Shown one piece after another: positions 1-5,032 of a DNA stretch of 5,560 bases; the stretch's first letter is position 1; the number at the start of each line of letters is the position of its first letter. The notes below the pieces were generated by a model, which saw only the letters and a list, made by a program, of their open reading frames with translations, searched no databases and was not told where the DNA came from. A program made the translations under genes and the position numbers. Location of the stretch: contig JAKBQK010000414.1 of the NCBI GenBank assembly GCA_021835265.1, positions 1 through 5,560 of the forward strand. The letters are read 5' to 3'. Origin of the DNA: Thermoplasmata archaeon (GTDB lineage: Archaea > Thermoplasmatota > Thermoplasmata > Thermoplasmatales > Thermoplasmataceae).

Positions 1-301
1 AATAAATGACGCTGCTCCGTCTATCTATTTGTGAAAGATGAAGTAATTTAAGAATTGCCTGGTAATTTCTGAAGGTCTTGTTTATTTCCGAATCATCTAT
101 TATTTTAAAATCAATCCATTTTTTTTCAGAAACAAATTTATTGAACCGCTCTTTATTTGATGAGAAGAGACCTTCTCCTATCAGTACAATACTCCTAACC
201 TGTTTTCCTGTCTCGGAAAGATATTGCTCTGCCAGATTCCTGCCCACTACAATTTCAGTTTTTTTAGCGATCCCATCAACCGAGTATAATTTCTTCTTCA
301 A
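1..301 (-). CDS. aroB: 3-dehydroquinate synthase, N-terminal part (runs off the left edge)
   Basis: The minus-strand frame is open for 100 codons from a TTG at 301-299 to the window edge and has no stop. The product begins MKKKLYSVDGIAKKTEIVVG and continues with a Rossmann-like strand (RSIVLIGEG, residues 36-44). It ends in a helix followed by QIDRRSSVIY (91-100). In DHQ synthases this helix plus 'DR-x-S-x-I' pattern directly precedes the GGG nucleotide-binding motif, which here would lie just outside the window. The enzyme converts DAHP to 3-dehydroquinate using NAD and a metal in the shikimate pathway. TTG at 301 is the only reasonable start: an in-frame TAG lies three codons upstream (308-310), there is no in-frame ATG, and a TATA-like box sits about 25 bases upstream, suggesting a leaderless mRNA. 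A related dehydrogenase such as glycerol-1-phosphate dehydrogenase is less likely because of the Leu-Leu-x(4)-DR-x-S spacing. Assignment rests on about a third of the protein. Confidence 0.62.
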   Translation of the reverse strand, partial: MKKKLYSVDGIAKKTEIVVGRNLAEQYLSETGKQVRSIVLIGEGLFSSNKERFNKFVSEKKWIDFKIIDDSEINKTFRNYQAILKLLHLSQIDRRSSVIY

Positions 302-320
302 CTTTTTCTAATCTTAATAC

Positions 321-335
321 TAAATTTAATGTTTT
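321..335 (-). promoter_or_regulatory. Probable BRE/TATA promoter of the aroB-like gene
   Basis: Read on the minus strand, this stretch is AAAAC followed by ATTAAATTTA, a purine-rich BRE-like part and an AT box. The box is centred about 25 bases upstream of the TTG at 301. This is the usual archaeal distance from TATA box to transcription start, so the mRNA probably begins at or next to the start codon. The call is by pattern only. Confidence 0.4.
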
Positions 336-380
336 ACTTAATGTCACAATGGTTTTACACCTCGATAATCGCTAATCTCG

Positions 381-400
381 AATAAAGCAGGATATCACAT
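381..400 (+). repeat. ATATCACA-containing box, copy 1
   Basis: The bases AATAAAGCAG-GATATCACAT at 381-400 match AATAAACAG-ATATCACAT at 1720-1737 except for two single-base insertions. A third, weaker copy (AACAAATATCACAAAT) lies at 561-576. Copy 1 lies about 80-100 bases upstream of the aroB-like start, and the 1720 copy lies between the yeeE promoter box and its start codon. They could be operator sites for a shared regulator or chance matches in AT-rich DNA; the sequence alone does not decide. Confidence 0.25.
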
Positions 401-761
401 TTCTTGACATGATTTTTGGTTACAGGAGCAGTGGAAATCTATCGACGGCAATATTTTTCAGATGTTGTAAAGTTGATTTATACCTATGAACATAGACAAA
501 ATGTGAGTAGTCAGAATTAATAAACATGATTAACACAAGATTAATGCCACAAATTGAGACAACAAATATCACAAATCCGGCTTGATCGTATTAAATTCAT
601 TTTGGCGATTTTAAGATGGTACCTGAATGATGATTTTGATTTAGGTATTTGAACAAACTATATTTTTCTTATCAGTATACCACACAGGTAATTATAAAGG
701 AATCTGAAACTACAGGGATTTAAAACGCTATTAAAAGTTGAAAAGTCAAAAATGATCTAAC

Positions 762-968
762 ATGATTGAATCCAGAATGGATCTGGATGCCTTTATCTTA
801 GAAATTAGCTGAATTATCAACATGATAATCAGGAATAGGAATTACGGCGAATCCCTAAAATCCTGTTAATGAGAAATTGACATCAAAACCATAAACGGCT
901 TCTCTGAAGATTACAACGCCTCCTTAGTTGAATCCTATTTTGCTCCTGAAAAAAATACATCTCTATGA
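762..968 (+). pseudogene. Decayed frame resembling a transposase C-terminus
   Basis: One plus-strand frame reads from ATG 762 to TGA 966-968 with in-frame stops after ILEIS and after YGESLKSC (two in a row). The order of pieces is IIRNRNYGESLKSC, then EIDIKTINGFSEDYNASL, then VESYFAPEKNTSL. This resembles the end of DDE transposases of the IS4/IS5 type, where a basic 'R-x-YG-x-x-LKS' stretch is followed by the catalytic Glu within 'E-x-x-x-K-x-I-x-(Y/F)N'. If so, the Glu is the first residue after the double stop. The upstream catalytic core is not recognisable, so the remnant is both truncated and mutated. No terminal inverted repeats or target-site duplication could be identified. The family assignment is inferred from a short pattern and is uncertain; random AT-rich DNA can give similar open runs. 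Confidence 0.35.
770..788. repeat. Perfect 7-bp inverted repeat
   Basis: ATCCAGA (770-776) and TCTGGAT (782-788) are perfect complements around the 5-base spacer ATGGA. The repeat could form a small hairpin. It has no T-run after it, so it does not look like a terminator, and it lies inside the decayed frame. Confidence 0.45.
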
Positions 969-1022
969 AAAGTTTGCCCCTAATAAGTTGGTTCACAGCT
1001 ACGTTAGATGAAAATTTTCTGA

Positions 1023-1685
1023 TTAAAGGAGCCTTTTTCCAAATTCCGTCAACTTATATACATATGGGGAGTTTACCATGCCCAGCCCCTTTCTTGTTAC
1101 GATCTCTAGATGTTCCAAGTGTTTAAGTCTCCTCGACATGGAAGAGACAGAAACTTGAAAATGATGCGCAAGCTCTAGGTTAGTTTGATGCTTTTCAGAA
1201 ATTAAAGAAATGAGCTCAAAATAACGGTTTTTGTAAATCTTTATTTTTTTTAATCTATTCACATCGGTTTTTACTACTGCTTTTTTTTCCTTATCGAATA
1301 TTACAAGTGGTGCATCCTTGAAGTAAGCATGAAGGGTTAGAGCTGAAAGTGCCATTCCTGATCCACTTGCGATGTTTATCCAGGATGGGAATCCATAATT
1401 TTTACAGATCTTTTCAAGTATTAGGTAAACCTCATAAAAATTATTTATGTCATAGATTGGCACAACCTCCATTTTAATGTCAAACTGTCTTGATAAATCA
1501 ACCAATTCACCTTCAATTCTTTCATTCTTCTTAGAAAGAACGAACACTCTTTCTACTTTTGTATTTTTCTCTAAAATGATCTTTATCAATGGGATGGTCT
1601 CCCAATCAAAAAGCGAAATGGCGTATTTTCCAGGCATTTGTTCAGAGCATGAATTGATTATTAAACTTTTCTTTCGTTTGCACAA
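1023..1685 (-). CDS. CARF-domain winged-helix transcriptional regulator
   Basis: This 220-residue protein has an N-terminal Rossmann-like CARF domain and a C-terminal winged helix, the Csa3-like plan of ligand-controlled archaeal regulators. In the CARF part, strand SLIINSCSEQ (7-16) is followed by helix DWETIPLIKIILEK (27-40) and strand ERVFVLS (45-51). The hallmark loop is INIASGSGMALSALTL (103-118), which corresponds to the N-x-(T/A)-x-G-(T/S)-x-x-M motif binding cyclic (oligo)nucleotides in CARF proteins. The helix-turn-helix is NLELAHHFQV...SMSRRLKHLEHLEIV (169-196), followed by a wing to about 212. The TTG start at 1685 keeps the first CARF strand; ATG 1637 would give 204 residues, remove that strand, and has its own AT box at 1657-1665. 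The gene is divergent from the sulfur-transport cluster, so it probably regulates that cluster, itself, or both. The ligand is unknown and no cas genes are in view. Confidence 0.8.
   Translation of the reverse strand: MCKRKKSLIINSCSEQMPGKYAISLFDWETIPLIKIILEKNTKVERVFVLSKKNERIEGELVDLSRQFDIKMEVVPIYDINNFYEVYLILEKICKNYGFPSWINIASGSGMALSALTLHAYFKDAPLVIFDKEKKAVVKTDVNRLKKIKIYKNRYFELISLISEKHQTNLELAHHFQVSVSSMSRRLKHLEHLEIVTRKGLGMVNSPYVYKLTEFGKRLL
1657..1670 (-). promoter_or_regulatory. Alternative BRE/TATA box for the internal ATG of the CARF regulator
   Basis: The minus strand reads AAAAG-TTTAATAAT here, centred about 24 bases before ATG 1637. It would fit a leaderless transcript of a shorter, 204-residue product. 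It lies inside the longer reading frame, so it may be fortuitous; it is listed because it bears on the choice of start. Confidence 0.25.
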
Positions 1686-1707
1686 AAAGTGGAAATATTA
1701 TGCATAG

Positions 1708-1722
1708 ATTAATTATATTAAT
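1708..1722. promoter_or_regulatory. Palindromic AT box, possible two-way promoter
   Basis: ATTAAT-TAT-ATTAAT is an almost perfect palindrome centred at 1715 in the divergent gap. Its centre is about 30 bases from the TTG of the regulator (1685, minus) and 29 bases from a TTG at 1744 (plus), with the yeeE ATG nine bases further on. Archaeal transcription starts about 25 bases from the TATA centre, so one box could serve both directions with very short leaders. It could also be an operator for the dimeric regulator. Both readings are inferred from position and symmetry. Confidence 0.4.
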
Positions 1723-1752
1723 AAACAGATATCACATAAACTTTTGGGGAAT

Positions 1753-2973
1753 ATGACTATATCATACACAGCGGCGTTGTGGATAGGTATATTTATTGGA
1801 GCTGCAATTGGTGGTTTTGCTGAGTTATGGGGTATTTCAAATTCAGACATACTTCTCAGACTTTCTAAATGGGAAGATAGGTTATTCATAAATTGCATAG
1901 CAATTGCTATAGGCGTAGGTGCTGTGGCGCTTTATGGCCTGGCGGCCTTGGGTGTTAGTTTCCATTTCGGTGTAAAACCTATCTATGTTATTGGAGTTGC
2001 ACTTGGAGCTGTTATTTTTGGCTCCGGCATAGCTTTGTCTGGTTATGTCCCAGGAACAGAGTGGATGGCATTGGGTGAAGGGCGAAGAGAAGCAGTATAT
2101 GCTGTAGCTGGCGGTCTTCTTGGCGCGGCAGCATGGACTATTCTGTATCAAACACCCGCCGGTCAGTGGCTTGTGAATACTGACAATTATGGCGAGCTTT
2201 ATCTGGGAGGTAAAGTAGGCACGAATTTATTTGATGGTTTTCTGATTTCTATAGCATGGCTTGCACTGATGTTAATGGTAGCTTATTTTCTTCCGAGGTA
2301 CAAAGGCGGCAAAAGCTGTGTTTACATTGGGACCCATTCGGACTATAAAATGCCCCCTCCTGAACTATCCATGCATAAGGAAGCGACTGAGACATTAATA
2401 GAAGGTAGTTCAATGCCAATTGGTCCTAGAGATAGGCTTGCTCGTAATGCAAATGAGCATTGGGCGCCAAATAACAGCCTTAAGTGGATGCTGACATTCG
2501 TGGGAGCATTTATTGGACTAATCGTCGTACTTGAAATGTTCTTGCATCAAATATTTGGCGAATCAACGACTTATAGCTGGATGGTTGGATATCTGTGGCT
2601 GCCCTCGTACAATTACAGCAAACTTGTATTTGCTACAGTAGGGTGGGAACCATTCACCGATATAGGTACTCTCCTCGGCGCTTTTCTAGTATCAATATTT
2701 GTCTCCAGAAGATTTCAAGCTTTCAATTACTGGGTACCGAAAACTTGGAAGAAAAGGTTCGGACCAAATGAGCTAAAAAGAGCCGTAGGTGTTTTTTCAG
2801 GTTCTTTCCTCGTACTATTTGGGGCTAGAATGGCAGATGGTTGCGCTTCCGGTCACATTCTAAGTGGAGACCTTCAGATGGCGGCAAGCAGTATTGAGTT
2901 TTTTGTCGTTGTAGCAATCAGTCTTCTGATAGTTGGCAGGATACTATATGGTAAATCAAAGGGGGTAAATTAA
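1753..2973 (+). CDS. YeeE/YedE-family thiosulfate/sulfur permease
   Basis: This 406-residue polytopic membrane protein has two inverted half-repeats, as in YeeE/TsuA thiosulfate importers. Numbering is from TTG 1744; subtract 3 for the ATG. The first half holds helices at about 11-30, 48-72 and 78-99 and the signature GYVPGTEWMALGEGRR (100-115). The second half holds helices at about 247-268, 305-321, 346-361 and 384-402 and the signature GARMADGCASGHILSG (360-375). A hydrophilic loop of about 60 residues (184-246) joins the halves. The second half keeps its conserved Cys (367), but the first has Val102 where this subfamily normally has Cys (GYCPGT). The only other cysteines are 51 and 192. 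ATG 1753 is preferred; TTG 1744 adds three residues. It is the first gene of a cluster with dsrE-like and TSUP genes, which supports sulfur import. The substrate is inferred. Confidence 0.87.
   Translation: MTISYTAALWIGIFIGAAIGGFAELWGISNSDILLRLSKWEDRLFINCIAIAIGVGAVALYGLAALGVSFHFGVKPIYVIGVALGAVIFGSGIALSGYVPGTEWMALGEGRREAVYAVAGGLLGAAAWTILYQTPAGQWLVNTDNYGELYLGGKVGTNLFDGFLISIAWLALMLMVAYFLPRYKGGKSCVYIGTHSDYKMPPPELSMHKEATETLIEGSSMPIGPRDRLARNANEHWAPNNSLKWMLTFVGAFIGLIVVLEMFLHQIFGESTTYSWMVGYLWLPSYNYSKLVFATVGWEPFTDIGTLLGAFLVSIFVSRRFQAFNYWVPKTWKKRFGPNELKRAVGVFSGSFLVLFGARMADGCASGHILSGDLQMAASSIEFFVVVAISLLIVGRILYGKSKGVN
2961..2967 (+). promoter_or_regulatory. G-rich ribosome binding site of the two-TM protein
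   Basis: GGGGGTA lies inside the last codons of the permease gene, eight bases ahead of ATG 2974. It is a Shine-Dalgarno-like site placed for translation coupled to the permease, unlike the leaderless-looking starts elsewhere in the window. Confidence 0.45.
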
Positions 2974-3213
2974 ATGAATAATAACAATAGAGAACAGAGA
3001 AAAAGCGAGAAAGGTGTTAAAGGGTTTATAATTGCGATGACTGCTTTGCTGGTTATCGTCGCAGCACTTATGGTAGGCTCTTATAATGGATATGATCCAA
3101 CCCCGTCTTCAGTATCCGCAACTGCCTTTGTTTTAATCGTTATGCTTCTTCTTACTACTGTGTGGTACAGAACAAAATATCCTGGGTACTCAAACGATGG
3201 AACAGAGGAATGA
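2974..3213 (+). CDS. Small two-TM membrane protein of the sulfur cluster
   Basis: The function is unknown. The 79-residue product has a charged head (RKSEKGVK, 9-16), a first membrane segment at about 17-36, a short polar loop GYNGYDPTPSSVS-like at 36-48, a second membrane segment at about 49-65, and an acidic tail ending DGTEE. By the positive-inside rule both ends should face the cytoplasm. There are no cysteines, so it is unlikely to carry sulfur covalently. The ATG follows the permease TAA with no gap (stop 2971-2973, start 2974), and a GGGGGT ribosome site precedes it at good distance, so the two are almost certainly co-translated. This tight coupling suggests an accessory subunit or assembly/stability factor of the permease, which is inference from position only. 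Confidence 0.75.
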   Translation: MNNNNREQRKSEKGVKGFIIAMTALLVIVAALMVGSYNGYDPTPSSVSATAFVLIVMLLLTTVWYRTKYPGYSNDGTEE

Positions 3214-3220
3214 TACAAAC

Positions 3221-3232
3221 TTTATGTATAAT
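3221..3232 (+). promoter_or_regulatory. Possible internal TATA box upstream of dsrE
   Basis: TTTATGTATAAT lies just after the stop of the two-TM gene and is centred about 43 bases ahead of ATG 3269. A transcript from it would start near 3252 and carry a leader of about 17 bases with a weak GAGATGA ribosome-site-like stretch (3256-3262). The 55-base gap makes a separate dsrE-TSUP transcript possible in addition to read-through from yeeE. Confidence 0.3.
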
Positions 3233-3268
3233 TTGAAATATAGTGATGAAGTAATGAGATGAATATAA

Positions 3269-3616
3269 ATGGCGAAAATTCTGGTAATGTTGGTTACGGG
3301 AAAGGAAAACATAAACACTGAGATGGTGGCATTCAGTTTTGCTTTCAACGCAGTGAAGAATGCCAAGTCAAATGTTGAATTTCTATTCCTTGGAAGGGGA
3401 GTGCAGGCTGCAAATAAAAGTCAGAAAAGCTCCCCGCAGTTTTTAGAACAGATCAATATTCTCAGGTCAGAAGCGATATCCCTGAAGATATGCAAGGTGA
3501 GCATGGCAGGTGAAGGTCTTACAGAGAATGATATATTTTCTGGATTGGAACCAGTTTATGGTGGAGTGGAAGTTGATTCCAGGATTCAGGACGGATATTC
3601 GGTAATAACATTCTAG
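3269..3616 (+). CDS. DsrE-family sulfur carrier protein
   Basis: This soluble 115-residue protein has the compact alpha/beta DsrE/DsrF fold. It starts with strand ILVMLVTGKENINTEM (4-19), a typical opening of archaeal DsrE-like proteins. Then come strand NVEFLFLGRGVQA (35-47), the segment ISLKICKVSMAGEGL (70-84) and the standard end GYSVITF (109-115). Cys75 in the LKICKVSM segment is the only cysteine and aligns in pattern with the active cysteine of DsrE, which holds persulfide or thiosulfonate sulfur and passes it to partners such as TusA. Length is normal for the family and the C-terminus is complete. It sits between a sulfur permease and a TSUP permease, so it probably accepts sulfur from imported thiosulfate in the cytoplasm. 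No tusA, rhodanese or hdr gene is in the window, so its partner is not visible. Confidence 0.88.
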   Translation: MAKILVMLVTGKENINTEMVAFSFAFNAVKNAKSNVEFLFLGRGVQAANKSQKSSPQFLEQINILRSEAISLKICKVSMAGEGLTENDIFSGLEPVYGGVEVDSRIQDGYSVITF

Positions 3617-3630
3617 GTCAGATCTTTACG

Positions 3631-4419
3631 ATAACAGAAATACAAATCATCCTGTCAATAATTTCAGGGATATTAGTTGGTTTTTCGTTAGGACTAATTG
3701 GTGGTGGAGGTTCAATACTCGCTATTCCATTATTGATATATTTTGTTGGATTTGATCACCCCCACATCGTTATTGGAACAACTGCACTGGCAGTTGGCAT
3801 AAATGCCTACTTGAATCTTATTCCACATACGCTTAAGAAACACGTCAACTATAAGATAGGTATTGAATTCACTTTGCCTGGTGTAGTCGGAGTTCTTGTG
3901 GGTTCTGAGCTCGGACTTCTTACCCCCGGTAACGATCTTTTATTTTTCTTCAGTTTTTTGATGATAGGTATAGCGATTTATATGCTAAACCGAAAATGCA
4001 TTGATATATCGCAAGTCGAGAGAAAGATTTCTAAATCATCAAGATCATTGGCGATACTGATCTTAACTGGCCTTATTGTGGGGTTTGCTTCAGGTTATTT
4101 TGGTATCGGCGGGGGATTCCTTATAGTTCCAGGACTGCTTTTCGGAGGCGGGCTAAATATATTGCAAGCGGTGGGAACATCTCTCATGGCCGTTGGAACC
4201 TTTGGCGTTATAACGGCGGCCAGATATGCCATAAGTGGGGATCTTAACTTAATAATTTCAGCGCTTTTCATTGTAGGAGGGATATTTGGCGGTTGGTTTG
4301 GTGCAAGACTTGCAGGCAAAGTACCTAAAAGAAGACTAACCCAGATATTTGCAATAATCGTTATCATAGTTGCCATATATATAATATATCAGAACTATAC
4401 TGTGGTTCTGCACCTTTGA
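3631..4419 (+). CDS. TSUP (TauE/SafE) family anion permease with a non-standard start
   Basis: This membrane protein is about 262 residues if read from ATA 3631, a normal TSUP length. The family moves sulfite, sulfoacetate, taurine or thiosulfate-like anions. Two half-repeats each open with the family signature: GILVGFSLGLIGGGGSILAI (13-32) and GLIVGFASGYFGIGGGFLIV (147-166), each followed by a Pro. About eight membrane helices are seen, with a basic linker (121-140) between halves. The frame is open from the TGA at 3574-3576, yet it has no ATG, GTG or TTG before TTG 3733. Starting at 3733 would delete the whole first signature helix. ATA 3631 gives ITEIQIILSI, which matches the usual MTE-type opening, so an ATA start or a lost ATG is the best guess. 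AGGT overlaps the dsrE stop at 3615-3618, and the gap from dsrE is 14 bases, so the two genes are probably co-transcribed. Confidence 0.8.
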   Translation: MTEIQIILSIISGILVGFSLGLIGGGGSILAIPLLIYFVGFDHPHIVIGTTALAVGINAYLNLIPHTLKKHVNYKIGIEFTLPGVVGVLVGSELGLLTPGNDLLFFFSFLMIGIAIYMLNRKCIDISQVERKISKSSRSLAILILTGLIVGFASGYFGIGGGFLIVPGLLFGGGLNILQAVGTSLMAVGTFGVITAARYAISGDLNLIISALFIVGGIFGGWFGARLAGKVPKRRLTQIFAIIVIIVAIYIIYQNYTVVLHL

Positions 4420-4612
4420 TAGCCTTGTAATACTGCCTTTAATTTATTCATTCAAAAACCCTTTTATACGCGTTCCTTTGTATTTTAATTTGCTGCGTCC
4501 CGCTGTAAGATCGCATCAGGAAAAAGCATAATTGGCAATTAGTTACTTAAATAAGATGGATCTAGATTAAGCCCCTAATATTGCTCAAAACAACATCATT
4601 ATTATAACAGGA
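4420..4612. other. Gene-free stretch after the sulfur cluster
   Basis: No open frame of interest is present. The stretch holds a TATA-like box at 4454-4469, a GC-richer patch at 4492-4520 (TGCG and CGCA can pair across 14 bases) and the 13-base palindrome TAATTG-G-CAATTA at 4529-4541. T-rich runs at 4437-4450 may end the TSUP transcript. Nothing here is a recognisable RNA gene. Confidence 0.4.
4454..4469 (+). promoter_or_regulatory. Good-looking BRE/TATA box with no gene behind it
   Basis: AAAAACC followed by CTTTTATAC is close to an archaeal BRE plus TATA element. A transcript would start near 4490, at the edge of a GC-richer patch, but no open frame follows except the decayed one from 4613. 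It may drive a small RNA, be left over from the decayed gene, or be chance. Confidence 0.25.
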
Positions 4613-4837
4613 ATGGCAGAAAGCAAGACCGCCAAAATAATGTTAAAAAATTTTAAAGTTAAAGCATCCTGATAGGAAACGAGTTGTTGCATCCCAATTC
4701 AAGAAATTTCGTAAATTGTCTCGTATTCTAGTAAGAACTACTTCAAAGGCGCTAATTTCGCTCCGATGTAAACATTTCACTTAGAAAGAGTGTTTATACT
4801 TTTGGGGACGCCAGAGAGCGTGGTTAAATCACTATTT

Positions 4838-4855
4838 GCACCGTTTAAACAGTGC
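4838..4855. repeat. 18-base near-palindrome around GTTTAAAC
   Basis: GCAC-C-GTTTAAAC-A-GTGC is symmetric over 18 bases with one mismatched pair. It could be a binding site for a dimeric protein or the stem of a cruciform. It lies inside the decayed frame and only 27 bases from a second perfect inverted repeat. Confidence 0.5.
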
Positions 4856-4882
4856 CTAGATCGACTGCATTCATGATGGCCC

Positions 4883-4897
4883 GTCTGTAAAACAGAC
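4883..4897. repeat. Perfect 6-bp inverted repeat, 3-base loop
   Basis: GTCTGT (4883-4888) and ACAGAC (4892-4897) are perfect complements around AAA, a compact hairpin. No T-run follows, so it is not an obvious terminator. Confidence 0.5.
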
Positions 4898-5001
4898 CTA
4901 GTAATGGATGGCACTAAATTGGTGTTTAATGTTATTCTTTCATTGATCAGCGAATTTAAAATAGTATTCGACAACGATCTCTTTTTCAATGCATAGCAAC
5001 A

Positions 5002-5029
5002 TTTTTTTTATTTTTCAAGGTTATTTTTT
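5002..5029 (+). terminator. T-rich tract, probable plus-strand terminator
   Basis: The tract contains T8, T5 and T6 runs with few interruptions. Archaeal RNA polymerase commonly stops at such T-runs on the non-template strand. It would end transcripts coming from the left, including read-through from the sulfur cluster or the decayed frame, and separates them from the convergent winged-helix gene. Confidence 0.4.
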
Positions 5030-5032
5030 CCC

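Larger units (their letters stand above)
312..761. other. Gene-free stretch, no intact coding region seen
   Basis: All six frames are broken by frequent stops and no RNA gene is recognisable. The left end carries the minus-strand promoter of the aroB-like gene and two ATATCACA boxes (392-399 and 566-573). A short plus-strand run around 550-650 gives a peptide-like stretch (RIKFILAILRWYLNDDFD) ending in a stop. Together with the decayed frame to its right it may be older mobile-element debris, but this part cannot be assigned. Confidence 0.5.
4613..4996 (+). pseudogene. Decayed plus-strand coding frame, family unknown
   Basis: One plus-strand frame reads from ATG 4613 (MAESKTAKIMLKNFKVKAS) to TAG 4994-4996, broken by stops near 4670, 4712, 4769 and 4874. 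Two longer open runs are protein-like: HLERVFILLGTPESVVKSLF and neighbours (4772-4873), and TDLVMDGTKLVFNVILSLIS and neighbours (4877-4993). A T-rich tract follows the last stop, as expected after a real plus-strand gene. A second frame (about 4647-4778) is also open and basic, so a frameshift may be involved. I do not recognise the family; a transposase is possible but no catalytic motif can be named. The opposite-strand frame 4989-4777 is rich in Ser, Thr and Asn and looks like its antisense shadow. The whole call could be chance in AT-rich DNA. Confidence 0.25.

Noticed and set aside
78..311. Plus-strand 77-codon frame at the left edge
   Set aside because: It is the antisense of the aroB-like frame; its Phe/Ser-rich product has no family features, while the minus strand gives a coherent enzyme N-terminus.
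1477..1707. Plus-strand 76-codon frame
   Set aside because: It lies opposite the CARF domain coding region and has no recognisable features.
1713..2151. Two minus-strand frames (1898-1713 and 2151-1882)
   Set aside because: Both are shadows of the yeeE-type permease gene.
3600..3660. Frameshift fusion of dsrE and TSUP to explain the missing start
   Set aside because: The DsrE product ends in the normal family terminus (GYSVITF) at its own stop, and no slippery run is present at the junction.
4095..4376. Minus-strand 93-codon frame
   Set aside because: It is antisense to the TSUP second half; its Pro-rich product mirrors the Gly-rich signature on the coding strand.
976..4580. Ten-base direct repeat GCCCCTAATA at 976-985 and 4571-4580, considered as element ends
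   Set aside because: Ten-base matches are expected by chance in a window of this size, and no longer match or inverted partner was found.
4777..4989. Minus-strand 70-codon frame starting at ATG 4989
   Set aside because: The product is rich in Ser, Thr, Asn and Leu with no motif, and the opposite strand looks more like (decayed) coding sequence. A real small protein cannot be excluded.
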